Assembly: GCA_016785225.1 (NCBI GenBank)
Contig: JAFBJZ010000771.1
Location: forward strand, 868,001 to 932,000
From: Psettodes erumei
Lineage: Eukaryota > Chordata > Actinopteri > Pleuronectiformes > Psettodidae
Length of the DNA stretch: 64,000 nt
Reading direction: 5' to 3'
In this document: positions 56,001-64,000 of the stretch, piece after piece
Layout of the letters: each line of letters begins with the position of its first letter
Position numbering within the stretch: position 1 is the stretch's first letter
Translations under genes and position numbers: made by a program
Notes under the pieces: generated by a model
The model's input: the letters and a program-made list of their open reading frames with translations, nothing else
What the model was told of the DNA's origin: nothing
Databases searched by the model: none

Positions 56001-59000
56001 CTAATATTTTATTTTATAGAGATTATTGGCAATACTTAGAGAATTAATACACAAAAAAATCTAAAAATAATAGTTATTCACTTTTATATTGTGTATTTGA
56101 GAAATAATGGCATATCTTCCTATTTAAACAAGAAGAAATAATATGTTTATTGTCTAATAACAAAGGGTAACAGGGTCACTTTCTCAAATCATCCATCCAT
56201 ACTTTTTCTTCCACTTTTCTGGGGTCATGGGGCATCAGGTTGAGCAGGGTATGCAATGTCTTCCAGCTCATCCTGGGAGAAATGCCACAGTGTTCCCAGG
56301 ACAGATGAGATAGACAATCCCAAATTCTGGGCCTCTTCCCAGTCGGCTGTGCTCGGTGCACCTCCAAAGGGAGGCACCCAGGAGGAATCCTAATCAGATA
56401 CCAGAACCCCTTCAACTTGCTGTTTTTGACACAAAGGAGCAGCGGTTCTACTCTGAGCTCCCTTCTGATGTCTGAGCTCCTCACCTTATCTCTAAGGCTG
56501 AGCCAAGCCACCTCATTATGGCCCTATTCACTGTTTGTGACCATAGGTGAGGGTTGGAAGGCAAACAGACTTGTAAAGCAAAAGTTTTGCCTTCTGGCTC
56601 AGCTTCGACTTCACCCCGACGGTGAAGTGCAACTCCCTTGTTTCTGTAGTCGCCACACTGATTTGCCTATCCATCTCACGCTCCACTTTACCCTTACTCA
56701 TGAACAAGACCAAAAGAAACTTGAACTCATTAATTTGAGGAATGTGACCCTTCCAGCAGCCCTGCTAGGGTAAAGAAGTCTACTGTTTCTTGGCCAGGAC
56801 GGAACCCGCATCTGGGTTTTGACAGTCAGTAAACTTGCCCAAGAAGGATGAGTAGAGTGATACCCAGATAGCCCCCCTTTTTGTACATGGGATCCACCAC
56901 CCCATGGGGCCATTCCACAGGCATTGTTTGAACCTCCACGCAAAACTAAAAAGGAGTTTGTCAACCAAGACAGCCCAACAAAGTCCATAGCCTTGCTCCT
57001 GAAGGGTTTAGGAAGAACATGAATTTGGTAAATGAATTTACAAGTTATTAATTTTTGTCTACTGCATGAATTGTGGATATAACAACCAAAAATCGTCTGT
57101 GCTGTCAGTTTAATTTATGCATTTGGATTTTAGATCGTAGACTAGTATGAATGAAGATCCAAAACACTAGGCTTTACATATCCCATGATGTAAACAATGG
57201 TACCGAGTTATTTTGTCTGACTTTACAAAATTCCTCCAGAGCCATGCAGAGAAAACATCCGACTATTTTCAAAGGCATAGAGTCATACCATGTGGAAAAT
57301 CAGAGAGATTAGGATTAGGAATCAAGTCAACATTGGTATCTGAATATACTCTCTACTCACAATAAAGTTTCCATTTCTTAAAGGAAGGAAAAGAGTTATA
57401 GTAGTGGTGTTTAAGTTGTGAAATTGTGTAATTACTTTAAATTAAATGTAAATACCTTGAATTTACATGTTTACACATTCTTTTTTTACACTAATGAATG
57501 TGATCACATGAACAGACTTGCTGTAGTTTGATCACAGTCAGTGTCATGGTTGGCCCCCATGCTGCCCTCTGACTGAATTGGATTCCTGCTTTCTTTGTGG
57601 ACTTTCTGTGGATCATAGTGTTTCCTGTCTTATTTGGATGGTCATTTCCAAGTGTGTCTTGTGATGCTGTTATTTCCTGTGCTTGTGTGTCTGCCTCGCC
57701 CCAATGTGTTCCACCTGTGTCTCATTATTCCTGCCTCCCTCGTGTATACAAATCCTTGTCCATCCCCTTATCTTGGTTGGCTCGTCATTTTATGACCCTC
57801 AAATTACTCTACTGTACTGTATATCCCAAAGTGTTTCCTGTGTTGCTGCATTTTTATTAGTTTATAATTTTCTGTGTTCTTGAGCTGAGTAGGTTTTTGG
57901 TTTTTGCCTTCTCACGTCTGCCCTTTTGATTTTTGCATGTCAGACTGTAGCCTCGGTTAAACAAACCCTTCACTGCACCTCTCTGCCTGCCTCTGTCTGC
58001 ATTTTGGGCCCTATGATCCTGAATCATGTCAGTCAGATCACGTTCCCAGTTGGAGGAGTTGTCATTTTGGTTTGGGAATGCAGTGAGAGACTTTGCTCTC
58101 ACTGAGGTCTCACTCTGATCGCTATGCACTCATTTGGCCAAAAGAAGCAAACTAAATGGGAGAGAGTACTTCAGAGCTCCAAGTAACTTCTCAGTGCAGA
58201 CAAGGTGTGAAAATACCTTAAATCTCCCCAATGCCTCTTGAGGGGTCTCGTCTATCGGCGCTGTACCTCCTCCATGCTGACTTGCATGCTTGATCAGCTG
58301 TTATTAAGGGAGCCGGTTCAACTTAAAGAGGCTGCTCTGCTGTGCTACACTTCCCTCTGCAGGCACAAGAGGAAACCTCCACACTGGTCCGTTTGTTTCA
58401 TCACTGGTCTCCAATGTAAGACTCAGTGACATATTAGCATGTATGCTGCTGGCCTGTTTGTATGGAGCATCACTCTTTGCATGAACACCTTGCTGGGAGA
58501 ATCATGTGCTGTATGCACCAATGTCTGTAATCCCTGCTGTTCAAATGCTGATACCTTGCAAGGGATCAAACTGTGCCTTGCAAATTTTACTGTAAATAAA
58601 GAAAGTATGATGTTGAAGACACAACCAAAATAAAGTAATCGCAAAGCAGGTGATCACTGAATCTGAAACTGATTTCTGGGAACGGTCCCCTGCTAATGAA
58701 GAATGAAAATAACAGGACACAGGAGTCATTTTTTTTCTTTTTTTGCTCATCCTCTATCAGACAATCTGGAGGTTGCAAAGCTTTGGATTGAGCTGCAATC
58801 TCTCCCACAAGTGTGCCTATCAGCTAGTATCAGACAGATCCTTATGACTGGAGAAATACTAGGCATGCAGCGCTTGTGACTGAGGTGTCAATCAGATGCT
58901 GCCAGCAGGCTTGTTTTTGTGACTTTTTTTATCTTGGCTTCAAGTTTAATTGTGTTTTTGCTGTCTCCACAGTGGCCCCAGTGTCAGATGGAACAGATGT

Positions 59001-62000
59001 CTGAATCAGTCTGACATTTTAGTCTCATGAAAATATACAGTCCCTTGGAGCCTTTCATTTGTTCAAGTATGTTCTTTTCATCTGTCTCACACACACAAAA
59101 AAAACAGAGGCAGGATTGGTAGGAGGCATCAGAGGACCAGCAGAGGTTAGAGTCAGCACTGAGGATGACGCTGACTCATTGGCTAAACCATGTGAATATT
59201 TGGAATGCAGCAAAAGTTTTAGGACACTTTATTGATCCCAATACAGGAAGTTAACTTTCTGCATGTGTGCCTCACAGGGAGGTGAGGTAAGCATGTAAGG
59301 GTCAGCTGTACAACACTGCCCCTGGACCGCTTCACCCTGAATGAAGTCACCATGACTTGTTTTTATTCCCAATCTTCCATGACTTTGATGATAAACTTGA
59401 TGTGTCAGAGGAATGTGCTACACAAGTATCTTGCACAAATATTTCATTCAGTCAAATTTGAAAAAAAAGATAACCTCTTATTATTCTTCATTGGGACCAT
59501 GCAGGATTCAAAGATGCTTTCCATTGTTGCTAGCCCAGAAAACTGATCCTAAATGGTCCATTTTTATGCTACTGCACTGGCAACAGCAGTAGATGCTGTG
59601 AATGTGATATCTCAGGGATGCCTGGGAGGGATTTCTTAAAATTTGGCACAAACATTCAGAGGGACATACAGTTGAACTGAGCTTTTGAGATTTTGGTGGT
59701 TCAAAGGGATAGTTTGCATTATTTGAAGTGGGGTTTGTAGGTACTTTTGTGTGGTCATTAGCTATAGCTAGAGTTTTGTCTGTGCAGTCACACTTCATGC
59801 AGAAACAGAGGAGAAGTAACAACACAGACGCTGAGCCATTTACTGCTGTGCAGTGAAAAAACACATTAACCACCTCAAACAATATCTACCTCTTCTCTGC
59901 TTCTTTGCTAAGTGGGAGAGTAAACCAAATGAAGATGGCCTGAAATTTTATTTTTTTAACAACTCATATTTTGAAACATATTCTAACCAGATGATGAAAA
60001 GCTTTTAATTGCTACTAAGTGTTTATCCTTCTCTAAGACACATATGTACTGTTTCCTGCCCCTGTAACTGTCAGGAAACTGTGTGGAAATATCCCTTTAC
60101 TGTCTGATTTTCTCAATTCATCCATGGTCTGTCTCCTCTGTCCTTGTGATAACAGCAGCCTAACTTACACTAAAATCTCTGAAATGAACCATTGTTCTCT
60201 GTCTCATTAAAGCAACCGGGAAAAGCCACTGCAGCCATTTTGACACACACAATCAAATACAAGGAGCACTGAGCACAAACTTTTTTCTCACTTGCAGGGC
60301 ATAAATATGATTCATGCATGTGTTTGCTGTTATAACTGTTACTGTTATAACTAAACTGCCAAAGTGAAGAACTTCTTCATCATAGCACTGACACGTAAAA
60401 AACCTGTGTAGAATTACCACCCACTATGGCTTTTTGATATAACCTATGTGAAAACTAAACTGACTGAAAGACGGCTAAAAAAATAATCTTTCTTTAGTTC
60501 AGACAAAGAGAGCCAAGCTGAGACACCTTTTTTCGCTTACTTCTCCTGCACCTGATAATGTCCACATAGAAGCAGAAACTACCTCCATGCAGTGCTGATA
60601 TACTTTACCTGGGTGATAAGAAAGCCTCCTGTAGTAAACCTGTTGAAAAACCTGTAGAAAGATCTCCAGTCCTGGTTCCCAGCCCAATGCCAGTATCCAG
60701 TCACTGGTAGATTGGCCATGAGCAGAATTTAAAGCCCATTAAATATGGAAAAGGGCAGTGTTGGCCCAAAGCCTGGCCACCCACTCAGCCCTCCGGCAGA
60801 GGTCCCAATCCATCACATCTCTGCCTTCCCCTTGTGTGTGTGTCTCCCTCTCTTTGCCTATTCACATTCACATCCACACATTATTTGTGAAATTGGTTAC
60901 ACACTGTTCTGTCATTGTGATGAAATGAGTCCTGATTGCCCAGTGCTTTGCCAGGTAAAATAAATTTGTGATTCTATTACAGCCTGATAGACAGGGTTGC
61001 CCAAAGATAAATGCAAAAAAAAGTCTTTAGCATCACAAGGTTTGCCAGGGGCCATTTTGGCTCCATTCAATTGGTTTTTGCCAAGTGCCAGGATGGCTGC
61101 CAGTTTCCACAGCAATCTCCGCCACCTGTGATGGATGGGCCAGTGGGTTGGGCTACACAAACGCAGCTGTGATTGCATAGAGCCATAGTAGAGGAAAGGG
61201 GGGACCTGTGAGCAGGAGATAGACAGAGGTTTTATAAGCTTTCATATTGCTTTGAGTTGAAACATTGAGAGACTGGAGAATTAGCTGCGGTCAACCATAG
61301 CTGCACTGGTTTGCTCTGTTGCCTGGACCAAAAAAAATGTAACTGTTTTTTTTATTTGTAGTCTATCCAAGCACACATTTAGGATTAAACCCAAATCCAC
61401 TGAATTTGTCAATTAAAGGGACAGGAAATTAGATTTTTTTTTCCATTCAATTCATATACAGTGCCTTCAGAAAGTGTACAGACCTATTCACCTTTTCACA
61501 CTTTGTTTTATTGCAGCCTTATACTAAAATAACAAAAAAGTTTGGCATGGTGGTGCCTCACAGCAAGAAGGGTCTTGGTTCAAAGCCCGGTTTGGCCGGG
61601 GCCTCCCTGTGCCTGCATGGGTATTCTCTGGGCACTTTGTCTTACACCACCTATGGTGCAAATTGCCCATAAGTGTGACTGTGAGTGTGAATGGTTGTGA
61701 CTGGTGACTTTTCCAGGTTGTACCCCACCCTTGCCCAATGTCAGGTGGGATTGGCTTCACCCCCCCGACCCTCAAAGGATAAATGGTACTGCAAATGGAT
61801 GGATGGATGCTGTGACACTTCAATTGCTTGGATAGGTTTGGAAAGGCACACCTGCTTCCAATCAATTGAATGGACCACAGGTGGTCTGTAAAAGGTCATA
61901 TTGTCTGAATTCAACTGTAATTGCAACTTTAAAAAAATGTGAAAAAGTAAAGGACTATTTATCTGACTATTTTCTGAAGGCAACTGTGGATAATCTAAAT

Positions 62001-63935
62001 TATAATGTGCTTTTTATTATTACACTTGACATTTAAAAATGAAAATGTAACACAAAACATTGCTGAAGATTTTGTTTAATTATCCTTTTTTTGGTCTTAA
62101 CAAATTGGACCAAACACTCTCAGAGGTGATCTTTGGTTGATAACAATAAAAACAAAAAGGAAACACAATTCTAAGCAAGGATTAATTGAATCACCAGTTA
62201 AATAAATGTAAAAAATAACAGTAGTTTAAATAATCAATTATAGGTTTTTTTTATCATTTTATTAATAGGCAAAATGGCAGCAATTCATTGGCTGGTTTCT
62301 TAAATGAGTTTTTTAAAAATCGTGTTTAATGGTAAATTGAATCTAAAATTTGAATGTAAAATCTGAAATCACAGGGTTTGAACTCATAGGCTGGATTTGG
62401 CTCAGGAGTGTCTGTTTACGCCTATTTGCACCCTTCTACTGACTTTTTATGCTATTATGGCACATCAAAATTATGTTTTGCGTTCTGATTATAGCTCAAG
62501 TAGCTAATTTGCCTAACCGGCCAGTGACAAATCAGTGGGACACACCAATCAGTATTCCATATTTTAATGTGTGATGAAACACATTTAAAGTTTTCTTTGC
62601 AGTTTTTTTAAATGCTAGTGAGTGTCAGTTAACACTGAAGCCAATTTTTCAAAACTCTTCATACAGACTGGATTACCAACATGCATTTTGGGCAAATAGT
62701 TGATCTTACCTCCAAAACCACACGAAGTACCAAAACACCTCATATATGTCTGAAAAAGCACTTGTTCAACCCTAAACCCTGGCAACAATTCTCATTCAGA
62801 AAGCAACTGACCTAAAAAGACAGGTCAACAAACTTACATAAATGATGAACTTTTAACTTTAAAGTTAAAAAAAGTCTCATTTCAGAGCAGCCTACATGGT
62901 GGAAACCAACACTTTCCCAGACGCCATCAAACCTGGGCTGCTTTGGTCAATTCTGTACATCTGCCTTATGTAGTGCATCCAGAAAAGTGATTGTATGCAG
63001 TATTGCAGGGACAAAGGGGGGCATGCAGTTCAATGGAGGCACACAAGGTTGTATTTCCACCCATTCTACCCTTGGACAGTCACCACAGCACTTTGTCCGA
63101 TAACTTTTGGGCCTTGACCCATTGGTTTTAGCTAGATTGAATCCAGCTTCATTACTGTAATGTAAGTCATGAGGCTGTGTAGATGCATCAGTCCAGAATG
63201 CTCTGTAACAGAATATGTGAAGAATTTACCATGACGCTGGTGAAACCGAACCACAGGAATGCAATGTCCATGTTTTTGCATGAAGTGGGGGTGGGGTAGA
63301 GGGTGGCTTGGGTCTGACACATTCAGTATGTATGTGACTTGCTGAGGTCATGTTTTTTTGTAGGTATGCAGTGTCAAAAGGACACAATCTACTGTCAATT
63401 ATTTGTTACAGTATAATACAGTGAGACTTACTCACTTTGCATATTGTCATACCGAAGGTCCTTTACTGCTTCAAATATATAATGTTTTGCAGGTGGTGGA
63501 AAATGTAGTCAATGAATACTTTTGTGTGAAAGCAATGAAAAGTGTTTCAGATAGACAAAACTTCTTTTTTGCTAGCTGTGTGAGGAGTACTGACAGTGTA
63601 ACTTCAGTTCTGTCCAATGTATGTCAGCAATGGATAAAAAAACAAGACAAAACTGTCAAACCAAGAATCTTAACAAGGACATAAAATATGGCAGCAATCA
63701 ATAGTTAATGATTTTATTTCTAAGAGTAAATGGCAAGAATTCTTTTTTGGACTGAACTTCAGGATGTTTTGTTTCTGCAATTAATGTGTATGCATTTATA
63801 GCTAGTCTCCAGCCAGTGACTGATCTTAGAGAGACACATCTTTGTCTTTTTTTTCTCCACAGAAAGACATGCTGGACATTAGTCAAATCATGAAGGATTT
63901 GGCCAGTACAGTCCATGAACAAGGAGACACCATCG
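22182..63935 (+). CDS. tsnare1: tsnare1, t-SNARE domain-containing protein 1 (8 coding exons, 3' end outside window)
   Basis: Joining eight GT-AG exons gives one continuous frame of 228 residues plus one base. The N-terminus (MSYGSI, then a Gly-rich stretch ending near residue 28) and the blocks ATQV, LQSLGT, KIAE-SRALLP and EQGD match human TSNARE1 as I remember it, which separates it from STX7 and STX12. Residues 29-135 form the helical syntaxin N-terminal region, 136-180 a charged linker, and about 181-228 the first half of a Qa-type SNARE motif with ionic-layer Gln224. In the family, the protein acts in endosomal membrane trafficking by joining SNARE complexes. The second half of the SNARE motif and any C-terminal membrane anchor lie downstream of the window. 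Human TSNARE1 also has a Harbinger-derived Myb-like region after the N-terminus; no such exon was seen here. The identification is firm; the absence of that exon is an inference. Confidence 0.95.
23040..23308 (-). mobile_element. Truncated LTR copy, minus strand
   Basis: It shares the core aacaggtggaacacattaag, then gtggggcagaca, caggaagtaaa and ggacacattaggaaatcatt, with the other copies, and ends ...acgttgtgaca like an LTR start read in reverse. The LTR 3' portion upstream of about 23040 is not recognisable, so this copy is truncated. Confidence 0.6.
24212..24600 (-). mobile_element. Degraded LTR copy, minus strand
   Basis: It begins TGATCCTAATTCAAGG, then gcaaaatgcaggcaggaat and ggtgcagt, matching the reverse of the LTR 3' end at 57542. 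The core gacacaggtggaacacagga, cagacaatcacacacagg and ctagaaaatcactatcaaaa follows. The far end near 24600 is uncertain. Confidence 0.6.
24690..24850. repeat. GCTAA-rich dispersed repeat, copy 2
   Basis: It reads ctaattagcaaatgttagcg, tgctaacctgctaacctaag, atggtaaacacatttaacat and then gtcagtatgttaata. This is the start and middle of the family described at 14513. Confidence 0.55.
25544..25583 (+). repeat. (GT)n microsatellite
   Basis: An uninterrupted run of about 20 GT units in tsnare1 intron 1, bounded by GGGGTGTGTTTT and GGGGGTAG. Confidence 0.95.
26874..26892 (+). repeat. (CA)n microsatellite
   Basis: A short CA run following the T-rich tract at 26830-26854 in intron 1. Confidence 0.85.
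26982..27000 (+). repeat. Short TTAGGG-type run
   Basis: Three telomere-type units (agggttagggttagggttg) inside intron 1. It is too short to indicate a chromosome end or a fusion point. Confidence 0.8.
29879..29960. repeat. GCTAA-rich dispersed repeat, copy 3
   Basis: It reads atggtaagcatcgtagctgc, taaatatcaatatctggcat and gttggtgttagtacttagct, matching the middle of the family (atggtaaacatta, gctaaacatcagcatgtt, ttagcatttagctcaaag). It is a short fragment. Confidence 0.45.
32830..32907 (+). CDS. tsnare1: tsnare1 coding exon 2
   Basis: This exon encodes residues 29-54 and the first base of 55, phase 1 in and phase 1 out. The acceptor is ttttctccaaag at 32829 and the donor is CG|gtaaga. Codon 29 is split as G|CC (Ala), giving ATQVSPTELQDVF and then a stretch rich in Ser, Asn and Phe. 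This is the start of the syntaxin N-terminal helical region. The human protein as I recall it has ATQV followed by a very similar LQELFQE block. A second AG at 32837 would shift the frame, so it was not used. Confidence 0.93.
32908..34031 (+). other. tsnare1: tsnare1 intron 2 (1.1 kb)
   Basis: A phase-1 intron with gtaaga and acctag ends. It is AT-rich, and I see no gene or recognisable repeat in it. Confidence 0.85.
34032..34101 (+). CDS. tsnare1: tsnare1 coding exon 3
   Basis: This exon encodes residue 55 (split G|TG, Val) to the first two bases of residue 78 (Leu). It enters in phase 1 and leaves in phase 2, with acceptor ccccacctag and donor CT|gtaagt. It contains VTLEKNLQSLGTSKDTAELR, the typical syntaxin pattern of a helix, then Leu-Gly-Thr, then a second helix. 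It continues helix A and starts helix B of the Habc-like region. Confidence 0.95.
35600..36330 (-). mobile_element. Tc1-like transposon remnant, transposase 3' part
   Basis: On the minus strand the text carries the fish Tc1-like transposase pattern: DFKPRNPA followed by a WSGPAL-type stretch, then further on LKHLCRKNGP in place of the usual helix near the transposase C-terminus. The frame is broken by stops and shifts, so it is a fossil. Terminal inverted repeats could not be placed, so the boundaries are approximate. Confidence 0.55.
39244..39268. repeat. Isolated Tc1-type terminal sequence
   Basis: TAGTGCCCATAAAAAGTATT then CACCC is the same terminal sequence as the left end of the element at 39860. 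No facing partner was found before 39860. It may be the end of an older copy into which, or beside which, the second element inserted. Confidence 0.55.
39860..40351 (-). mobile_element. Short Tc1-like element with terminal inverted repeats
   Basis: The left end (39860-39885, TAGTGCCTTTAAAATGTATT then CAACCC) and the reverse complement of the right end (about 40325-40351, AGTACCTATAAAACGTATTC then ACCCC) match with few differences, giving inverted repeats of about 26 bp around a 490-bp unit. The minus strand near 40165 reads TELEQFLQRRI, the start of the C-terminal segment of fish Tc1-like transposases, followed by stops. It is therefore a deleted, non-coding copy. Confidence 0.7.
42452..42491. 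repeat. Perfect 19-bp inverted repeat with 2-base spacer
   Basis: The left arm 42452-42470 (aaatgaacagttgccatcc) is the exact reverse complement of the right arm 42473-42491, separated only by GA. The base pair just outside the arms is G against T. It lies in intron 3 of tsnare1, away from the exons. Confidence 0.95.
44011..44062 (+). repeat. (GT)n microsatellite
   Basis: A long GT run in tsnare1 intron 3, with one GC variant near its start and one TTT interruption near its end. Confidence 0.95.
45409..45430. repeat. 9-bp inverted repeat, 4-base loop
   Basis: cctacatcc (45409-45417) and ggatgtagg (45422-45430) are exact reverse complements around cata. It is followed by no T run, so there is no sign of a Pol III stop. 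Confidence 0.8.
45999..46089 (+). CDS. tsnare1: tsnare1 coding exon 4
   Basis: This exon encodes residues 78-108, phase 2 in and phase 0 out, with acceptor ttttttccccag and donor CGG|gtatat. The peptide runs HSMQQQTNKVITSTSHLVKQ and then a short hydrophobic segment ending GSSR. The QQ-TNK core is the part of syntaxin helix B most shared with the human protein. The next intron is only 99 bases (46090-46188). Confidence 0.94.
46189..46263 (+). CDS. tsnare1: tsnare1 coding exon 5
   Basis: This exon encodes residues 109-133 in phase 0 on both sides, with acceptor tttgttgcacag and donor AAG|gtataa. It begins QDRLRLTRLKSELSESV and continues with an RYG-LQK helix C pattern. The equivalent human block is Q-RL-L-RLK followed by RYG. 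It is separated from exon 6 by a 180-base intron (46264-46443). Confidence 0.95.
46444..46500 (+). CDS. tsnare1: tsnare1 coding exon 6
   Basis: This exon encodes residues 134-152 (KIAERSRALLPPAQKDKKQ), phase 0 on both sides, with acceptor ctctctcag and donor CAG|gtgagc. KIAE-SRALLP is a distinctive TSNARE1 signature. The lysine-rich end starts the linker between the helical N-terminal region and the SNARE motif. Confidence 0.95.
46501..49170 (+). other. tsnare1: tsnare1 intron 6 (2.7 kb)
   Basis: A phase-0 intron with gtgagc and caacag ends. Its short open frames show no family resemblance, and I see no gene or classifiable repeat in it. Confidence 0.8.
49171..49326 (+). CDS. tsnare1: tsnare1 coding exon 7
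   Basis: This exon encodes residues 153-204, phase 0 on both sides, with acceptor gtgctccaacag and donor GAA|gtaaga. The first half is an acidic, Gly- and Ser-rich linker. The second half (from about residue 180) reads EISEEDVEVLHQREEALLQI, which is the N-terminal part of the SNARE helix and aligns with the E-I-EED-E-I--REEAILQIE block of human TSNARE1 and with the HERE region of STX7. Confidence 0.95.
52388..52442 (+). repeat. Dispersed repeat, copy 2
   Basis: The second copy of the block at 19204-19262, in the same orientation: gtggatattgtgctgcaaga, tcagat and then agaaaacaaatatgttgtct. Similarity may extend upstream to about 52320. Confidence 0.6.
53651..53670 (+). repeat. Poly-C tract
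   Basis: 15 consecutive C, then A, then 4 more C, in intron 7. A poly-G run of 13 follows at 53822-53834. Such runs are prone to length error in sequencing. Confidence 0.9.
54141..54159 (+). repeat. (AAAT)n microsatellite
   Basis: ataaataaataaataaatta, a short simple repeat in intron 7. Confidence 0.85.
56176..56990 (-). mobile_element. LINE fragment, reverse-transcriptase C-terminal region (Rex1/Babar-like)
   Basis: Reading the minus strand, 56713-56528 gives KSKLSQKAKLLLYKSVCLPT followed by LTYGH, and 56511-56176 gives LSLRDKVRSSDIRRELRVEP, then LIRIPPGCLPLEV. These are the end of the reverse transcriptase and the C-terminal tail of a fish LINE. The two parts are in different frames. The segment up to 56990 also resembles LINE sequence, but its place in the element is unclear. 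This is the same family as the + strand piece near 2.2 kb, in opposite orientation. Confidence 0.75.
57542..58031 (+). mobile_element. Solo LTR with GTCAG target-site duplication
   Basis: A 490-bp unit begins TGTCATGGTTGG and ends GAATCATGTCA. It is flanked by the exact 5-bp direct repeat GTCAG at 57537-57541 and 58032-58036. It contains CACCTGTGTCTC followed by a TATA-like tgtataca near 57740, the same core order as the LTR at 7376. No gag or pol sequence lies beside it. Three degraded copies in the window (10287-10734, 23040-23308, 24212-24600) are reverse-oriented relatives. Confidence 0.82.
61459..61985 (+). mobile_element. Tc1-like transposon 5' part, interrupted
   Basis: It begins CAGTGCCTTCAGAAAGTGTA directly after a TA dinucleotide (61457-61458), the Tc1 insertion signature, then ttattgcagccttatactaa. 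After a nested insertion it resumes with gacacttcaattgc, ggaaaggcacacctgc and a caggtggtctg block, which I recall as leader sequence ahead of the transposase in fish Tc1-like elements. The transposase and right end are missing. Confidence 0.65.
61541..61809 (+). repeat. SINE-like repeat nested in the Tc1-like element
   Basis: The unit starts ggcatggtggtgcctcacag, then has ggttcaaagcc, which resembles a tRNA-type B box. It continues with gggcactttg, aattgcccataagtgtgac, gtgaatggttg and cccaatgtcaggtgggat, and ends in GGAT/ggatggatg units. This order is a very common teleost dispersed repeat. It separates two parts of the Tc1-like remnant, so it inserted later. I am sure of the repeat but not of its class. 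Confidence 0.65.
63863..63935 (+). CDS. tsnare1: tsnare1 coding exon 8 (SNARE ionic layer)
   Basis: This exon encodes residues 205-228 plus one base, phase 0 in and phase 1 out, with acceptor tttttctccacag and donor CG|gtaaga. It reads KDMLDISQIMKDLASTVHEQ followed by GDTI. The ionic zero-layer glutamine expected of a Q-SNARE is residue 224, codon CAA at 63920-63922, in the EQGD context shared with STX7. The remaining SNARE layers and the C-terminus lie past the window end. Confidence 0.95.
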
Positions 63936-63957
63936 GTAAGATTTTGTTTTCATGGGC

Positions 63958-63986
63958 AGTGTGTGTGTGTGTCTGTCTGTCTGTGT
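63958..63986 (+). repeat. (GT)n/(GTCT)n microsatellite
   Basis: GT units pass into GTCT units immediately after tsnare1 exon 8, within intron 8, near the window end. Confidence 0.85.
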
Positions 63987-64000
63987 ACTTGTGTAGACGT

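Larger units (their letters stand above)
49327..63862 (+). other. tsnare1: tsnare1 intron 7 (about 14.5 kb)
   Basis: A phase-0 intron with gtaaga and tccacag ends. It splits the SNARE motif between residues 204 and 205. It holds a dispersed repeat copy (52388-52442), C and G homopolymer runs, a LINE fragment on the minus strand (56176-56990), a solo LTR (57542-58031) and a Tc1-like end with a nested SINE-like repeat (61459-61985). No other gene was recognised. Confidence 0.85.

Noticed and set aside
56176..56511. 111-codon minus-strand frame as a possible host gene
   Set aside because: The sequence matches the C-terminal tail of a fish LINE reverse-transcriptase protein and is part of a broken element.
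1..64000. CRISPR array, operon or prokaryotic system
   Set aside because: There are no regularly spaced direct repeats and no dense coding; the introns and retroelements show this is vertebrate DNA.

Overview
This is eukaryotic, vertebrate-type DNA, almost certainly from a teleost fish. It is AT-rich and intron-dominated. It carries remnants of element types common in fish: Tc1-like transposons, LINE 3' ends that I recall as Rex1/Babar-like, solo LTRs, and a SINE-like repeat ending in GGAT units. There is no bacterial-style gene packing, and open frames away from the exons below are short or explained by repeats. The species cannot be named from the sequence.

The window holds one confidently identified gene: the 5' and middle part of tsnare1 (t-SNARE domain containing 1, a Qa/syntaxin-like SNARE) on the + strand. 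Eight coding exons lie at 22182-22266, 32830-32907, 34032-34101, 45999-46089, 46189-46263, 46444-46500, 49171-49326 and 63863-63935. All junctions are GT-AG and all phases agree. Together they encode 228 residues plus one base: a glycine-rich N-terminus, a syntaxin-type helical N-terminal region, a charged linker, and the first half of the SNARE motif up to and past the ionic-layer glutamine (residue 224). The rest of the SNARE motif and any membrane anchor lie beyond base 64000.

Layout: 1-22146 is upstream sequence with no recognisable coding exon. It must lie upstream of, or contain, at least one 5' untranslated exon, because the start-codon exon has its own splice acceptor. From 22267 to 63862 the gene alternates long introns (about 10.6, 11.9, 2.7 and 14.5 kb) with a tight cluster of three exons at 46.0-46.5 kb. 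The introns and upstream region hold the repeats: two solo LTRs with intact 5-bp target duplications (7376-7860 and 57542-58031), three degraded relatives of the second, two Tc1-like transposase remnants, a Tc1-like end carrying a nested SINE-like insertion, two LINE fragments, three copies of a GCTAA-rich repeat, and several microsatellites.

I found no operon, CRISPR array, tRNA or rRNA, and no clearly new multi-gene system. The most interesting points concern tsnare1. The N-terminus joins directly in frame to the syntaxin part, with no sign of the Harbinger-derived Myb-like region that I recall from human TSNARE1. The N-terminus contains an NPF tripeptide. The third intron holds a perfect 19-bp hairpin with a 2-base spacer.
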